A DNA stretch of 64,000 nt. It comes from Microbacterium yannicii PS01 (GTDB lineage Bacteria > Actinomycetota > Actinomycetes > Actinomycetales > Microbacteriaceae). The stretch covers positions 1 to 64,000 of the forward strand of contig NZ_CAJF01000014.1 of assembly GCF_000304335.1 (NCBI RefSeq), given 5' to 3'. The notes below the pieces were generated by a model. It searched no databases, was not told the origin of the DNA, and was given only the letters and a program-made list of their open reading frames with translations. A program made the translations under genes and the position numbers. This document shows positions 1-8,346 of this stretch, piece by piece. Numbering within the stretch: the first letter of the stretch is position 1; each line of letters starts with the position of its first letter.

Positions 1-330
1 CGCAGCGGCGGGCGCCTCGACCGCGGGCGGAGGGGCCACCGCGGGTGCGGGCGCTTCAGCCGCCGGGGTGTCGGAATCGGCCGGAGCGGCCGAGCCGTCG
101 CCGATCTTCGCCAGCACGGCGCCGACCTCGACGGTCTCGTCCTCCTGGACGAGGATCTCTTCGATCACACCGCTGACGGGCGACGGGATCTCCGTGTCGA
201 CCTTGTCCGTGGAGATCTCGAGCAGGCCCTCGTCCGCCTCGATCGTGTCGCCGACCTTCTTGAGCCAGCGGGTGACCGTTCCCTCTGTGACGCTCTCACC
301 GAGAGCGGGGAGGACCACGGAAGTGCTCAT
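1..330 (-). CDS. sucB: Dihydrolipoamide acyltransferase (E2), N-terminal part, cut by window edge
   Basis: This is the N-terminal 110 residues of the E2 subunit of a 2-oxo-acid dehydrogenase, most likely 2-oxoglutarate dehydrogenase. Residues 1-76 form a lipoyl domain. The lipoylated lysine is K43 in the motif [12 protein letters not shown]. An Ala/Pro-rich linker begins after residue 80. The ATG at 328-330 is preceded by AAGGAGA. The gene is the last of a minus-strand series (pepA, lpd, sucB), with 64 bases after the lpd stop. The catalytic domain lies outside the window, so a pyruvate or branched-chain E2 cannot be excluded. Confidence 0.9.
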   Translation of the reverse strand, partial: MSTSVVLPALGESVTEGTVTRWLKKVGDTIEADEGLLEISTDKVDTEIPSPVSGVIEEILVQEDETVEVGAVLAKIGDGSAAPADSDTPAAEAPAPAVAPPPAVEAPAAA

Positions 331-394
331 GACGATGTCTCCTTCGGAATGGATATCGGATCTAGCTTAGTGATGGCGGACGCCGAGGCGGACG

Positions 395-1768
395 TCACAG
401 CGTGTGCAGCGGCTTGCCCGCCAGTGCGAGGAAGGCCTCGCCGAGGGCTTCGCTCTGTGTCGGGTGGGCGTGCACGTACGGTGCGATGTCCTCGGGGTGG
501 GCTTCCCAGCCGACGGCCAGCTGGCCCTCGGTGATGAGCTCTCCGACCCGATCGCCGATCATGTGGACGCCGAGCACGGGGCCGTCCTTCGCACGCACCA
601 CCTTGACGATGCCGCTGGTGCCGAGGATCTCGCTCTTGCCGTTGCCCGCGAGGTTGTACTCGTAGGCGACGATGCCGTCGACGCCATGCGCTTCGGCGGC
701 CTGCGTCTCGGTCAGCCCGACCGAGGCGACCTCGGGGTGACTGTAGGTGACCTTGGGGATGTGGACGTCCGGGATCACGACCGGAGCCAGGCCGGCGATC
801 TCCTCGGCGACGAAGATCCCCTGCTGGAATCCACGGTGCGCCAGCTGGAGGCCGGGCACGATGTCGCCCACGGCCCAGACGTGCTCGACCCCCGTGCGCA
901 GCCGCTCATCGGTGACGACGAACCCGCGGTCGATCGTCACACCGGCCTCCTCGTACCCGAGGCCGGCGGTCGCCGGACCGCGGCCGACAGCGACGAGCAG
1001 ATAGTCCGCCTCGAACGTCTTGCCGTCCTCGAGGGTGACGGTCACGGCATCCGCAGTCTGCGTGGCGCTCTGGAAGCGCACGCCGAGCGAGTACTGGATG
1101 CCGCGGCGGCGGAATGCGCGCTCGAGGCCCTTGCTGAGTGCCACGTCCTCGTTGGGGACGAGGTGGTCCAGGGCCTCGACGATGGTCACCTCGACGCCGA
1201 ACGAACGCCAGACGCTCGCGAACTCCACGCCGATGACGCCGCCTCCGAGGACGACCACCCGGGCGGGGATCTCGTCGAGCTCCAGCGCGTGCTCGCTCGT
1301 GAGAATGCGCCCCCCGACGTCCAGACCCGGGAGCGAGCGGCTGTACGAGCCGGTCGCCAGGATGACGTCGGAACCGCGGTAGAGGTCATCTCCCACGCGG
1401 ACCGCGGGACCGGCCTCAAGGCGTCCTTCACCCGGCACCACCGTGATCCCTCGGGCCTTGACGAGGCCTTCCAGGCCCTTGAACTTCTTCGCCACGATGC
1501 CCTCGCGGTACGCCCTCACCCCGGCCGGATCGACGCCCTCGAAGGTGGTGCGGATGCCGATGGCCGAGGCATCCCGCGCCGTGTCGGCCACCTCGGCCGC
1601 GTGCAGCAGCGCCTTGGTGGGGATGCAGCCGCGGTGCAGGCACGTCCCGCCGACCTTGTCCTTCTCCACGAGGGCGACGGACTTGCCCAGTTCCGCGGCA
1701 CGCAGCGCTGCGGCATATCCGCCGCTGCCGCCGCCGAGGACGACGAGGTCGAAGGTGTGCTCGGTCAT
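395..1768 (-). CDS. lpdA: Dihydrolipoyl dehydrogenase (E3)
   Basis: A 457-residue flavoprotein disulfide reductase that reoxidises dihydrolipoamide on E2 subunits with NAD+. Visible features are the FAD-binding GGGSGG at residues 12-17, the redox-active pair C43/C48 in GGTCLHRGC, a second dinucleotide fold around GGGVIGVEF, and the C-terminal active-site motif HAHPTQSEA. The start was chosen at MTEHTFDLVV, because in-frame codons further upstream lie within pepA. Its ATG overlaps the pepA stop by 4 bases (ATGA), so the two are translationally coupled. Placement between pepA and the E2 gene fits a shared E3 for oxo-acid dehydrogenases. Confidence 0.96.
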   Translation of the reverse strand: MTEHTFDLVVLGGGSGGYAAALRAAELGKSVALVEKDKVGGTCLHRGCIPTKALLHAAEVADTARDASAIGIRTTFEGVDPAGVRAYREGIVAKKFKGLEGLVKARGITVVPGEGRLEAGPAVRVGDDLYRGSDVILATGSYSRSLPGLDVGGRILTSEHALELDEIPARVVVLGGGVIGVEFASVWRSFGVEVTIVEALDHLVPNEDVALSKGLERAFRRRGIQYSLGVRFQSATQTADAVTVTLEDGKTFEADYLLVAVGRGPATAGLGYEEAGVTIDRGFVVTDERLRTGVEHVWAVGDIVPGLQLAHRGFQQGIFVAEEIAGLAPVVIPDVHIPKVTYSHPEVASVGLTETQAAEAHGVDGIVAYEYNLAGNGKSEILGTSGIVKVVRAKDGPVLGVHMIGDRVGELITEGQLAVGWEAHPEDIAPYVHAHPTQSEALGEAFLALAGKPLHTL

Positions 1769-3243
1769 CGTGACTCCTCTGTCAGGACGAAGCGGATGAG
1801 GCTGCGGACCGAGGCCGCCGTCGGCCCCTTGTCGGTGAAGCCGTACGGAGCGCCCTTGTGCATGCCGACGCCGGCGATATCGAGGTGCACCCACGGGATG
1901 CGAGGGGCATCCGCTTCGTCGCCCGCCCGTCCGACGAAGTGACGCAGGAACAGCGCCGCGAACAGCGAGCCACCGGCGGGGTCGCCGATCTTGGCGTTCT
2001 GCAGGTCGGCGATCGGCGAGTCGAGCTCCTCGACCATGTGCGCGGGCAACGGAAGCTGCCAGGCCAGCTCGCCTGCCTCGCCCGCGGCGGCGAGGTACCG
2101 GGCGACAGCGTCGTCGTCACCCATGACCCCCGCGTGCCGTGTTCCGAGAGCGATCGTGATGGCACCGGTGAGGGTCGCCACGTCGACGATCACATCGGGC
2201 TTCATGCGACTTGCCGCGACCAGCCCGTCGGCCAGCACGAGCCGCCCCTCGGCATCCGTGTTGAGCACCTCGACCGTGGTCCCGTCGAGCATGCGCAGCA
2301 CGTCGCCGGGCCGGGTGGCTCGCCCGGACGGCATGTTGTCGGCGATGCACAGGAATGCCGTGACCCGGACGGGCGCACCGACGGCCGCCACAGCGCGGAG
2401 GACGGCGAGAGCCGTGGCCGCGCCGCACATGTCGTACTTCATCCCCACCATCGACGCGGCGGGCTTGAGCGAGAGACCCCCGGTGTCGAACGTGATGCCC
2501 TTCCCGACCAGGGCGACATGTCTCGTCGCCTCGGCGGGCGCATACTCGAGGCGCACCAGGCGCGGCGGGCGATCCGATCCCTGTCCGACGCCGAGGATGC
2601 CGCCGTAGCCCTGGGCACGGAGAGCCACCTCGTCGAGCACCTCGACGGTGACCGCGAGATTCTCGACCGATTCGGCGGCCCGGGCAGCGAAGTCGGCGGG
2701 ACCGAGCCACTCGGCCGGCGTCGAGACGAGGTCCTTCACGAGCGCGACGGCCGCCGCCGTCTCGGTGACGATGCGCAGGGCGTCGTCGTCGACAGCCGCC
2801 GTGCCGTGCACGATCACGCGCGAGGCCCTCGCCTTCGGGCTCTCGGTCTTGTAGCCGTCGAAGCGGTATCCGCCGAGCGCTGCACCTTCGGCGGCGGCGG
2901 TCCACAGCTCCGGGTCTGCGAAGGGCGCGGCGACGGCGACGGTCGGGAATCCCGTGAGGATGCGAACAGCAGCGCCCACCGCGTCACGCAGGGCCGCGGC
3001 ATCCGGAGCCGTCCCGGTACCGACGACTGCCAGCGGAAGGGTCGTGCTCTCGGGCGCGTACACCCGGGTGAGGCTTCCGGCGCTTCCCGTGAATCCCACC
3101 GCGGCCAGAGCGTCGGCTACGCCGGGCCAGTCGGTCAGATCGGGGGATCGATCGCCCTCGAGCGGCGGAAGAGCGAGCACGAGCGCATCGGCATCGGACT
3201 CTCGGATCGGTGTGGTGCGGTACTCGAGGTCGGGAAACGACAT
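1765..3243 (-). CDS. pepA: Leucyl aminopeptidase (M17)
   Basis: A 492-residue cytosolic metallo-aminopeptidase of family M17 that removes N-terminal residues from peptides. The C-terminal catalytic half carries the metal and active-site segments GKGITFDTGGLSLKP and the M17 signature NTDAEGRLVLAD. The start chosen is MSFPDLEY at 3241-3243. A TAGGAT -10 element lies 7 bases upstream (3251-3256 on the minus strand), which makes it a likely leaderless start. An in-frame ATG three codons earlier overlaps that -10. The gene is first in the pepA-lpd-sucB series and divergent from the PAC2 gene. Confidence 0.94.
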   Translation of the reverse strand: MSFPDLEYRTTPIRESDADALVLALPPLEGDRSPDLTDWPGVADALAAVGFTGSAGSLTRVYAPESTTLPLAVVGTGTAPDAAALRDAVGAAVRILTGFPTVAVAAPFADPELWTAAAEGAALGGYRFDGYKTESPKARASRVIVHGTAAVDDDALRIVTETAAAVALVKDLVSTPAEWLGPADFAARAAESVENLAVTVEVLDEVALRAQGYGGILGVGQGSDRPPRLVRLEYAPAEATRHVALVGKGITFDTGGLSLKPAASMVGMKYDMCGAATALAVLRAVAAVGAPVRVTAFLCIADNMPSGRATRPGDVLRMLDGTTVEVLNTDAEGRLVLADGLVAASRMKPDVIVDVATLTGAITIALGTRHAGVMGDDDAVARYLAAAGEAGELAWQLPLPAHMVEELDSPIADLQNAKIGDPAGGSLFAALFLRHFVGRAGDEADAPRIPWVHLDIAGVGMHKGAPYGFTDKGPTAASVRSLIRFVLTEESR

Positions 3244-3316
3244 GAGGTCCATCCTAGGGACGCGAGGTGTTCGCTCTGAGCGCCACCGGTGCGACCCCTC
3301 GCCATCGTCCGCCTCG

Positions 3317-3322
3317 TAGCAT
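3317..3322 (+). promoter_or_regulatory. -10 element of a leaderless PAC2 gene promoter
   Basis: TAGCAT lies 6 bases before the ATG at 3329. This spacing puts transcription initiation at or next to the start codon. The same arrangement (TANNNT, 6-7 bases, start) recurs at many genes in the window. Confidence 0.55.
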
Positions 3323-3328
3323 GGAGAC

Positions 3329-4249
3329 ATGCCCTTTCCCGGTCCGCTTTTCGAGCGTTCGGCGTCTGCGCCGCCGATCCCGCGTGGGCTACCCCTGGTC
3401 ATCGCGCTCACCGGCTTCACGGATGCGGGCAGTGCCGTCAGCCGCGTGATCGACTACTTCCGTGACGAGCTGGCGCCCACCCCCCTCGTGGTCTACTCCA
3501 ACGATTCGCTCCTGGACTACCGCGCCCGGCGCCCGATCGTGTCGTTCGAGAAGGACCATCTCACCGACTACCGGCCGCAGCGCCTCGAGCTGTCCTTCGC
3601 CCACGACGCGCTCGGTCAGCCGTTCCTGCTGCTCGCGGGATACGAGCCCGATTTCGGGTGGGATGCGTTCGCGGCCTCGGTGGTCGAACTCGCCGAGCAG
3701 TACGGCGTGTCGACCGTCACATGGGTGCACGCCATCCCCATGCCCGTGCCGCACACGCGCCCCATCGGCACGACGGTCAGCGGGACCCGGACCGAGCTGA
3801 CGGAAGCGCACTCGGTGTGGCAGCCGCACACGCAGGTGCCCGCCACCGCCGGCCATCTGCTCGAGTACCGGCTCACGCAGGCCGGAGTGCGGATCGCGGG
3901 GTTCGTGCTCCTCATCCCGCACTACCTGGGGGACACGGAGTACCCCGCTGCGGCGCTGGCCGCACTGGACAGCCTCACGGTAGCCACCGGACTCGTCTTC
4001 GCGGGCGACGATCTTCGCGACGAGAACCGCGAGTACCTCGCCAAGGTGGGCGAGCAGATCGAAAGCAGTGACGAGCTCGCCCGCATGGTGCAGGGACTCG
4101 AGGAGCGGTACGACGCCTATATGGCGGGCTCCACCCTCGCGACCCCCATGATCCACACCGGAGATCTCCCCAGCGCAGATGAGCTGGCCGCCGAGCTCGA
4201 GCGATTCCTCGCGACGCGTCCGGGTGAGGACGACAAACGCGGGGCCTGA
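3329..4249 (+). CDS. PAC2 family protein
   Basis: A 306-residue member of the PAC2 (proteasome assembly chaperone 2-like) superfamily, which is widespread in actinobacteria. The fold is recognisable from the N-terminal segment LVIALTGFTDAGSAVSRVIDYF and the long alternating alpha/beta region that follows, with the last 60 residues helical and acidic. Its precise function is not established; archaeal and eukaryotic relatives help assemble proteasomes. Microbacteriaceae generally lack proteasomes, so that role should not be assumed here. It lies divergent from pepA and just upstream of rpoD. Confidence 0.85.
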   Translation: MPFPGPLFERSASAPPIPRGLPLVIALTGFTDAGSAVSRVIDYFRDELAPTPLVVYSNDSLLDYRARRPIVSFEKDHLTDYRPQRLELSFAHDALGQPFLLLAGYEPDFGWDAFAASVVELAEQYGVSTVTWVHAIPMPVPHTRPIGTTVSGTRTELTEAHSVWQPHTQVPATAGHLLEYRLTQAGVRIAGFVLLIPHYLGDTEYPAAALAALDSLTVATGLVFAGDDLRDENREYLAKVGEQIESSDELARMVQGLEERYDAYMAGSTLATPMIHTGDLPSADELAAELERFLATRPGEDDKRGA

Positions 4250-4251
4250 TC

Positions 4252-4277
4252 GGAATGCGATGCGCCATCGCGGCGTT
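4252..4277 (+). promoter_or_regulatory. Sigma-R/sigma-H-type promoter upstream of rpoD
   Basis: GGAAT at 4252-4256 and GTT at 4275-4277 are separated by exactly 18 bases. This matches the consensus of Streptomyces sigma-R and mycobacterial sigma-H (GGAAT-N18/19-GTT). It starts 2 bases after the PAC2 stop and about 200 bases before the rpoD start. In Streptomyces coelicolor the hrdBp2 promoter of the principal sigma gene is known to be sigma-R dependent, so the site makes biological sense. No start-site data are available. Confidence 0.55.
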
Positions 4278-4370
4278 GTACTCATCGGATCGACGCGCGC
4301 CCCTCGAATGGGGTAATGCTGGTGGCGCGCGGCAAGTATGAGATACTGGATGCCCTGACCCGTTGTCAAC

Positions 4371-4398
4371 CGTTTCGGTGAGGCTTCTCATCGAAACG
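4371..4398. repeat. Inverted repeat in the rpoD leader
   Basis: Two 12-base arms (4371-4382 and 4387-4398) with a 4-base loop match at 11 of 12 positions, around CGTTTCG and CGAAACG. The repeat is followed by a TTGACA at 4404-4409 that could be a -35 box, although no good -10 box is seen at the right distance. It could be an operator or an RNA hairpin in the long rpoD leader. There is no run of T after it, so a terminator is less likely. Confidence 0.45.
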
Positions 4399-4476
4399 TG
4401 GACTTGACAAGGGTCTTACTAGTGTCCGAAATCGACCGGGGGACTGCCGCGCATGTCTGTCGGTGAAAGGCGAAAC

Positions 4477-5859
4477 GTGACTCCAGGCACGAACACCAAG
4501 GCTCGCTCGGCCGCGAAGGACACCGAGACGGACGAGACCACCGCTGCCGCGCCCGCGAAGGCGCCGGCGAAGAAGGCTGCTCCCAAGGCGAAGGCCGCTC
4601 CGAAGGGCAAGGCAGCCCCGAAGACCGCGACCAAGCGCGGAGCGAAGTCGGGCGATGAGTTCGAGGACGACGTCGAGGAGCTCGACGACGACGTCGAACT
4701 CGACACCGACGCCGAGGCCGGCGACGACCTCGAAGACGCCGCCGCCGAAGGAGAGGCCGGCGCACAGCCGGCCGCGAAGGGCGCCGCCAAGGCGACCGGC
4801 GAGGCCGCGGCTGCGGGCGAGGACGATGAGGAGGACGAGGAGAGCACCAAGCCGGCGTTCACCGAGCCGCTCCCCACCGGCGCCATCGTCATCTCGTCGA
4901 GCGACGAGGACGACGTCCCCGTCTATTCGACCCAGATCACCGGCGCGACCGCCGACCCGGTCAAGGACTACCTGAAGCAGATCGGCAAGGTGCCGCTGCT
5001 GAACGCGGCCGAAGAGGTCGAGCTCGCGATGCGCATCGAGGCGGGCCTGTTCGCCGAAGAGAAGCTCTCGCACATGTCTCCTGCCGAGAAGTCGTCCCAG
5101 ATCGGACTGGACCTGCAGTGGGTGGCGCGCGACGGACAGCGTGCGAAGAGCCACCTGCTCGGCGCGAACCTCCGCCTCGTCGTCTCACTCGCCAAGCGCT
5201 ACACCGGTCGTGGCATGCAGTTCCTGGACCTCATCCAGGAGGGCAACCTCGGTCTGATCCGCGCCGTCGAGAAGTTCGACTACACCAAGGGCTTCAAGTT
5301 CTCCACGTACGCCACGTGGTGGATCCGCCAGGCCATCACCCGCGCCATGGCCGACCAGGCCCGCACGATCCGCATCCCGGTGCACATGGTCGAGGTCATC
5401 AACAAGCTGGCGCGCGTGCAGCGTCAGATGCTGCAGGACCTCGGACGCGAGCCCACGCCGGAAGAGCTCAGCCGCGAACTCGACATGACTCCCGAGAAGG
5501 TCATCGAGGTCCAGAAGTACGGCCGCGAGCCGATCTCGCTGCACACCCCGCTGGGCGAGGACGGCGACAGCGAGTTCGGCGACCTCATCGAAGACACCGA
5601 GGCCGTGGTTCCGGCCGACGCGGTGGGCTTCACCATGCTGCAGCGGCAGCTGGAATCGCTCCTGGACTCGCTCTCCGAGCGCGAGGCGGGCGTCATCCGC
5701 ATGCGCTTCGGCCTGGGCGACGGTCAGCCCAAGACGCTGGACCAGATCGGCGACACGTTCGGCGTCACTCGCGAACGGATCCGGCAGATCGAGTCCAAGA
5801 CGATGGCGAAGCTGCGGCACCCGTCGCGATCGCAGTCGCTGCGGGACTACCTCGAGTGA
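4477..5859 (+). CDS. rpoD: RNA polymerase principal sigma factor (RpoD/SigA/HrdB)
   Basis: Primary group-1 sigma-70 factor of 460 residues. The first 140 or so residues are a K/A-rich then acidic low-complexity extension typical of actinobacterial primary sigmas. Region 1.2 starts at [14 protein letters not shown], region 2 includes the RpoD box [20 protein letters not shown] and the -10-binding segment [13 protein letters not shown], and region 4 ends in the helix-turn-helix [18 protein letters not shown] start at 4477 is preferred because GAAAGG lies 6 bases before it. An in-frame ATG at 4453 is the alternative. The stop overlaps the next gene by 4 bases. Confidence 0.97.
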   Translation: MTPGTNTKARSAAKDTETDETTAAAPAKAPAKKAAPKAKAAPKGKAAPKTATKRGAKSGDEFEDDVEELDDDVELDTDAEAGDDLEDAAAEGEAGAQPAAKGAAKATGEAAAAGEDDEEDEESTKPAFTEPLPTGAIVISSSDEDDVPVYSTQITGATADPVKDYLKQIGKVPLLNAAEEVELAMRIEAGLFAEEKLSHMSPAEKSSQIGLDLQWVARDGQRAKSHLLGANLRLVVSLAKRYTGRGMQFLDLIQEGNLGLIRAVEKFDYTKGFKFSTYATWWIRQAITRAMADQARTIRIPVHMVEVINKLARVQRQMLQDLGREPTPEELSRELDMTPEKVIEVQKYGREPISLHTPLGEDGDSEFGDLIEDTEAVVPADAVGFTMLQRQLESLLDSLSEREAGVIRMRFGLGDGQPKTLDQIGDTFGVTRERIRQIESKTMAKLRHPSRSQSLRDYLE

Positions 5860-6551
5860 GTGAGGCGAACGCCGGCAAGGCGCTCACCGTTCAGATCGAA
5901 GGCTCGTCGTTCGCCCGCATTCCCATCCGCACGCGGGTGGTCCTGCCGGGCGACGACCTCGACGCCTTCATCCGCGAGTACGCCGCCGACCTGGTGCGCG
6001 CGGGCGACCTGCTGTTCGTCACCGAGAAGATCGTGGCCATCACGCAGGGCCGTTCGTACCTCGTGGAGGACATCAAGCCCCGCAAGCTCGCGCTCTTCCT
6101 GTCGAAGTACGTCACACGCACGCCGTACGGCATCGGACTCGGCATGCCCGAGACCATGGAGATGGCGTTGCGCGAATGCGGCACGCTTCGCATCCTCTTC
6201 GCCGCCGCGGTCTCTGCCGTCACCAAGGCGTTCGGTCGAAAGGGCGACTTCTACCGGATCGCCGGCGACAAGGCGCGCGCCATCGACGGACCGACGAGCG
6301 GCACCATCCCGCCGTACAACAAGGCCGTCGTGCTCGGGCCCGATCGGCCGCGCGAAGTTGCCGCGCACGTGAAGTCGCTGCTGGGCGGGGTACCCGAGGT
6401 GGCTGTCGTCGACATCAACGACCTCGGCGGCAACATTCTCGGATCGACGCTCGACAAGGCGGGGGAGAAGCGCCTGGTCGCGATCCTCAAGGACAACCCG
6501 CTCGGTCAGGGCCACGAGTCCACCCCGCTGGGGATCGTCCGCGCGGTCTGA
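5856..6551 (+). CDS. CofE-like (F420-0:gamma-glutamyl ligase superfamily) protein
   Basis: A 231-residue protein related to coenzyme F420-0:L-glutamate ligase. It shows [19 protein letters not shown] near residues 50-68, a [13 protein letters not shown] motif and a C-terminal [14 protein letters not shown], all similar in layout to the CofE fold. Archaeal CofE adds glutamates to F420-0. Whether this bacterial branch uses F420 is unknown, and no other F420 gene is present in the window. The GTG start overlaps the rpoD stop (GTGA), so the two are co-transcribed and coupled. A strong hairpin terminator follows at 6561-6592. Confidence 0.7.
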   Translation: MSEANAGKALTVQIEGSSFARIPIRTRVVLPGDDLDAFIREYAADLVRAGDLLFVTEKIVAITQGRSYLVEDIKPRKLALFLSKYVTRTPYGIGLGMPETMEMALRECGTLRILFAAAVSAVTKAFGRKGDFYRIAGDKARAIDGPTSGTIPPYNKAVVLGPDRPREVAAHVKSLLGGVPEVAVVDINDLGGNILGSTLDKAGEKRLVAILKDNPLGQGHESTPLGIVRAV

Positions 6552-6560
6552 AGCCTCTGA

Positions 6561-6592
6561 CGAAGGGCAGGTCCTGCGGGACCTGCCCTTCG
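6561..6592. terminator. Bidirectional hairpin terminator
   Basis: Perfect 14-bp arms at 6561-6574 and 6579-6592 with a 4-base loop. It sits between the converging CofE-like and ATP-grasp genes, so it can serve both. Confidence 0.8.
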
Positions 6593-6595
6593 TCG

Positions 6596-7618
6596 TCAGA
6601 ACCCGATGGCCGCCCGATAGCGGGGCTTGTGGCCCGTGCGGATGCCGGTGACGCTCGGCTTGTTCTCATACACCCCGGCGCCCCAGTTGCCCTCGACCAG
6701 CACCGGGCCCTCCGGCGTCACGACGATGTCCCAGCCGACGTACTGCACCTGAGGCACGACGCGAGCGACCTCATCGACGAAGGCTGCCACCTCATCGACC
6801 ATCGGCAGCCGGAAGTCCTCGATCGGGAAACCACTGTCGGGGTGCGTTCGGTGCACGTGACCGTGCGAGTCGTAGCCGGGACCGACCGCCTTCCCGTTCT
6901 CATCGAGCATCGTGTAGAAGCCGCCGAACGTCATCTGGTCGCTCACGGCGCCGCGGCCGAACTTCTGCGCCATCGCGAGGATGTGCGTCTTCTCGCCGTC
7001 GAAGAAGGCGGTCACCCGCGTGGTGTTCACGGTTCCGGGGCAGACCGCGGCGAGGTGGTCGTGCTGCCGGATGACCTCTTCGATCAGCACCTCCCCGCGG
7101 GCCAGAAGTCCGCGGTGGAACTCGTCCCAGTCCTCGATCTCGGCCGCGCGGTAACGGTGCACACCGGTCCCCGCCTGCCCGACGGGCTCTTTGGTGACGA
7201 TGGTGCCGTGCTTCTCGGCGAAGCGCCGCACAGCGTCGGCGTTCCCAGGCTCGACGACCATCCACTCGCGCCGCAGGAAGTCGCTGAAGACGCGATCGAA
7301 TTCCACCTTGTCCTGGAAGATGTGGCGGTAGTCGGGGTGGTCGTACCTCTGGGACAGCTGATTCGAGACCGGGTGGGTCATGAACGTCGCCCGCTCGGCG
7401 CGGCTGAGGATGGCGAAGTCGTAGTCGACGTAGTCCTGGAATCCCACCTGGCGGAAACCGGCCGACCACAGCATGTCGGCCAGCACGGCCGGCGTCCACT
7501 TGCCGTGGTCGCGTGCGCTCTCCTTCGCGCGTTCGAGGACCGAGCCGACGTCGATGCGGCGGGCTCGTCCGGCGAGATAGCGAAGGCGGGGCGCGAGGCC
7601 GAGGCCCTGAGAAGGCAT
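6596..7618 (-). CDS. Sugar-transfer-associated ATP-grasp protein
   Basis: A 340-residue ATP-grasp enzyme of the sugar-transfer-associated type (Pfam ATPgrasp_ST-like). The central part carries the ATP-grasp core, including TIVTKEPVGQAGTGVHRY, VLIEEVIRQHDHL, the metal-site segment YVGWDIVVTPEGPVLVEGN and a conserved C-terminus. The family ligates an acid to an amine or related nucleophile using ATP and often sits in polysaccharide loci. The substrate here is unknown. The ATG is preceded by GGAG. It is transcribed divergently from the split alanine racemase pair, which suggests, without proving, a cell-wall link. Confidence 0.75.
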   Translation of the reverse strand: MPSQGLGLAPRLRYLAGRARRIDVGSVLERAKESARDHGKWTPAVLADMLWSAGFRQVGFQDYVDYDFAILSRAERATFMTHPVSNQLSQRYDHPDYRHIFQDKVEFDRVFSDFLRREWMVVEPGNADAVRRFAEKHGTIVTKEPVGQAGTGVHRYRAAEIEDWDEFHRGLLARGEVLIEEVIRQHDHLAAVCPGTVNTTRVTAFFDGEKTHILAMAQKFGRGAVSDQMTFGGFYTMLDENGKAVGPGYDSHGHVHRTHPDSGFPIEDFRLPMVDEVAAFVDEVARVVPQVQYVGWDIVVTPEGPVLVEGNWGAGVYENKPSVTGIRTGHKPRYRAAIGF

Positions 7619-7650
7619 AGGTACTCCGGGTCGGGAACGAGGGACCCCGA

Positions 7651-7656
7651 TAGTCT
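7651..7656 (+). promoter_or_regulatory. -10 element of a leaderless racemase-like gene promoter
   Basis: TAGTCT lies 6 bases before the GTG at 7663, fitting a leaderless start. No convincing -35 box is seen. Confidence 0.5.
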
Positions 7657-7662
7657 AGGTCC

Positions 7663-8346
7663 GTGAGTTCGACGATCCCGGGGCACGACGCCGCCGTACC
7701 GGGATCGGGGGGCCGCAGCGGCCCCGTCGCGTCCGTGTCCCGGTCCGCTCTCACCTCCAACGTGCGAATCGCGGTGGCACGCGGCATCCGTCATTACGAC
7801 CCGTCCGTGCTGGCGGCGGATGCGTGGGGACACGGCGAGCACCTCGTGAAGGACGTGCTCGGGGCCGAGGGTCTGGGACCCGCGCCGGACGAGTCGGCCG
7901 CCGTGATCGACGGCCCGGAGCTCTATGGACTGCCCCCGAGCGCGACCGGCGCGACCGTGCTCCGGCTCGCGGGCACTGTCCTCGCGGTGAAGGCGCTTCG
8001 CGCCGGTGAGGGCGTCTCGTATGGATACGCCTATCGCGCCCCCGCCGACACGCGGGTCGCGCTCGTGACAGGCGGGTACGCGCAGGGCATCGTGCGAGCC
8101 CTCGGCGGCGCCGTCGAGGTCGGCATCGCGGGGAGGCGACACCGCATCGTCGGACGCGTGGCCATGGACGTCTGCGTGGTCGAGATCGCGGATGCCGCAG
8201 CCCGGCGTGGCGACGAGGTCGTCTTCCTCGGCGACGCGTCGCGGGACGAGCCGTCGCTCGATGACTGGATCGGCGCGACCGGCCTGACCGCGGCCGAACT
8301 GATCACGGCTGTCGGGTTGCGGGCTCGCCGGGTGGATGCCGCATGA
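7663..8346 (+). CDS. Alanine racemase-like protein lacking most of the barrel (C-terminal domain partner)
   Basis: A 227-residue protein that keeps the C-terminal beta domain of alanine racemase: GVSYG with the catalytic tyrosine equivalent Y120, the GYAQG segment at 138-142, and RVAMD with M168/D169. The N-terminal region shows only a remnant of the PLP barrel: ADAWGHG at 52-58 resembles the usual KADAYGHG, but the PLP lysine position is alanine (A51), and the rest of the barrel is missing before GPELYGLPP. Alone it should not bind PLP. The next gene overlaps it by 4 bases and has the reverse pattern, so the two probably form one enzyme. A decayed paralogue is the alternative. Confidence 0.8.
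   Translation: MSSTIPGHDAAVPGSGGRSGPVASVSRSALTSNVRIAVARGIRHYDPSVLAADAWGHGEHLVKDVLGAEGLGPAPDESAAVIDGPELYGLPPSATGATVLRLAGTVLAVKALRAGEGVSYGYAYRAPADTRVALVTGGYAQGIVRALGGAVEVGIAGRRHRIVGRVAMDVCVVEIADAAARRGDEVVFLGDASRDEPSLDDWIGATGLTAAELITAVGLRARRVDAA

Noticed and set aside
4404..4432. A sigma-70 promoter from TTGACA at 4404
   Set aside because: The hexamer at the 17-18 base spacing (CGAAAT/GAAATC) is a poor -10, so it is not annotated as a promoter.
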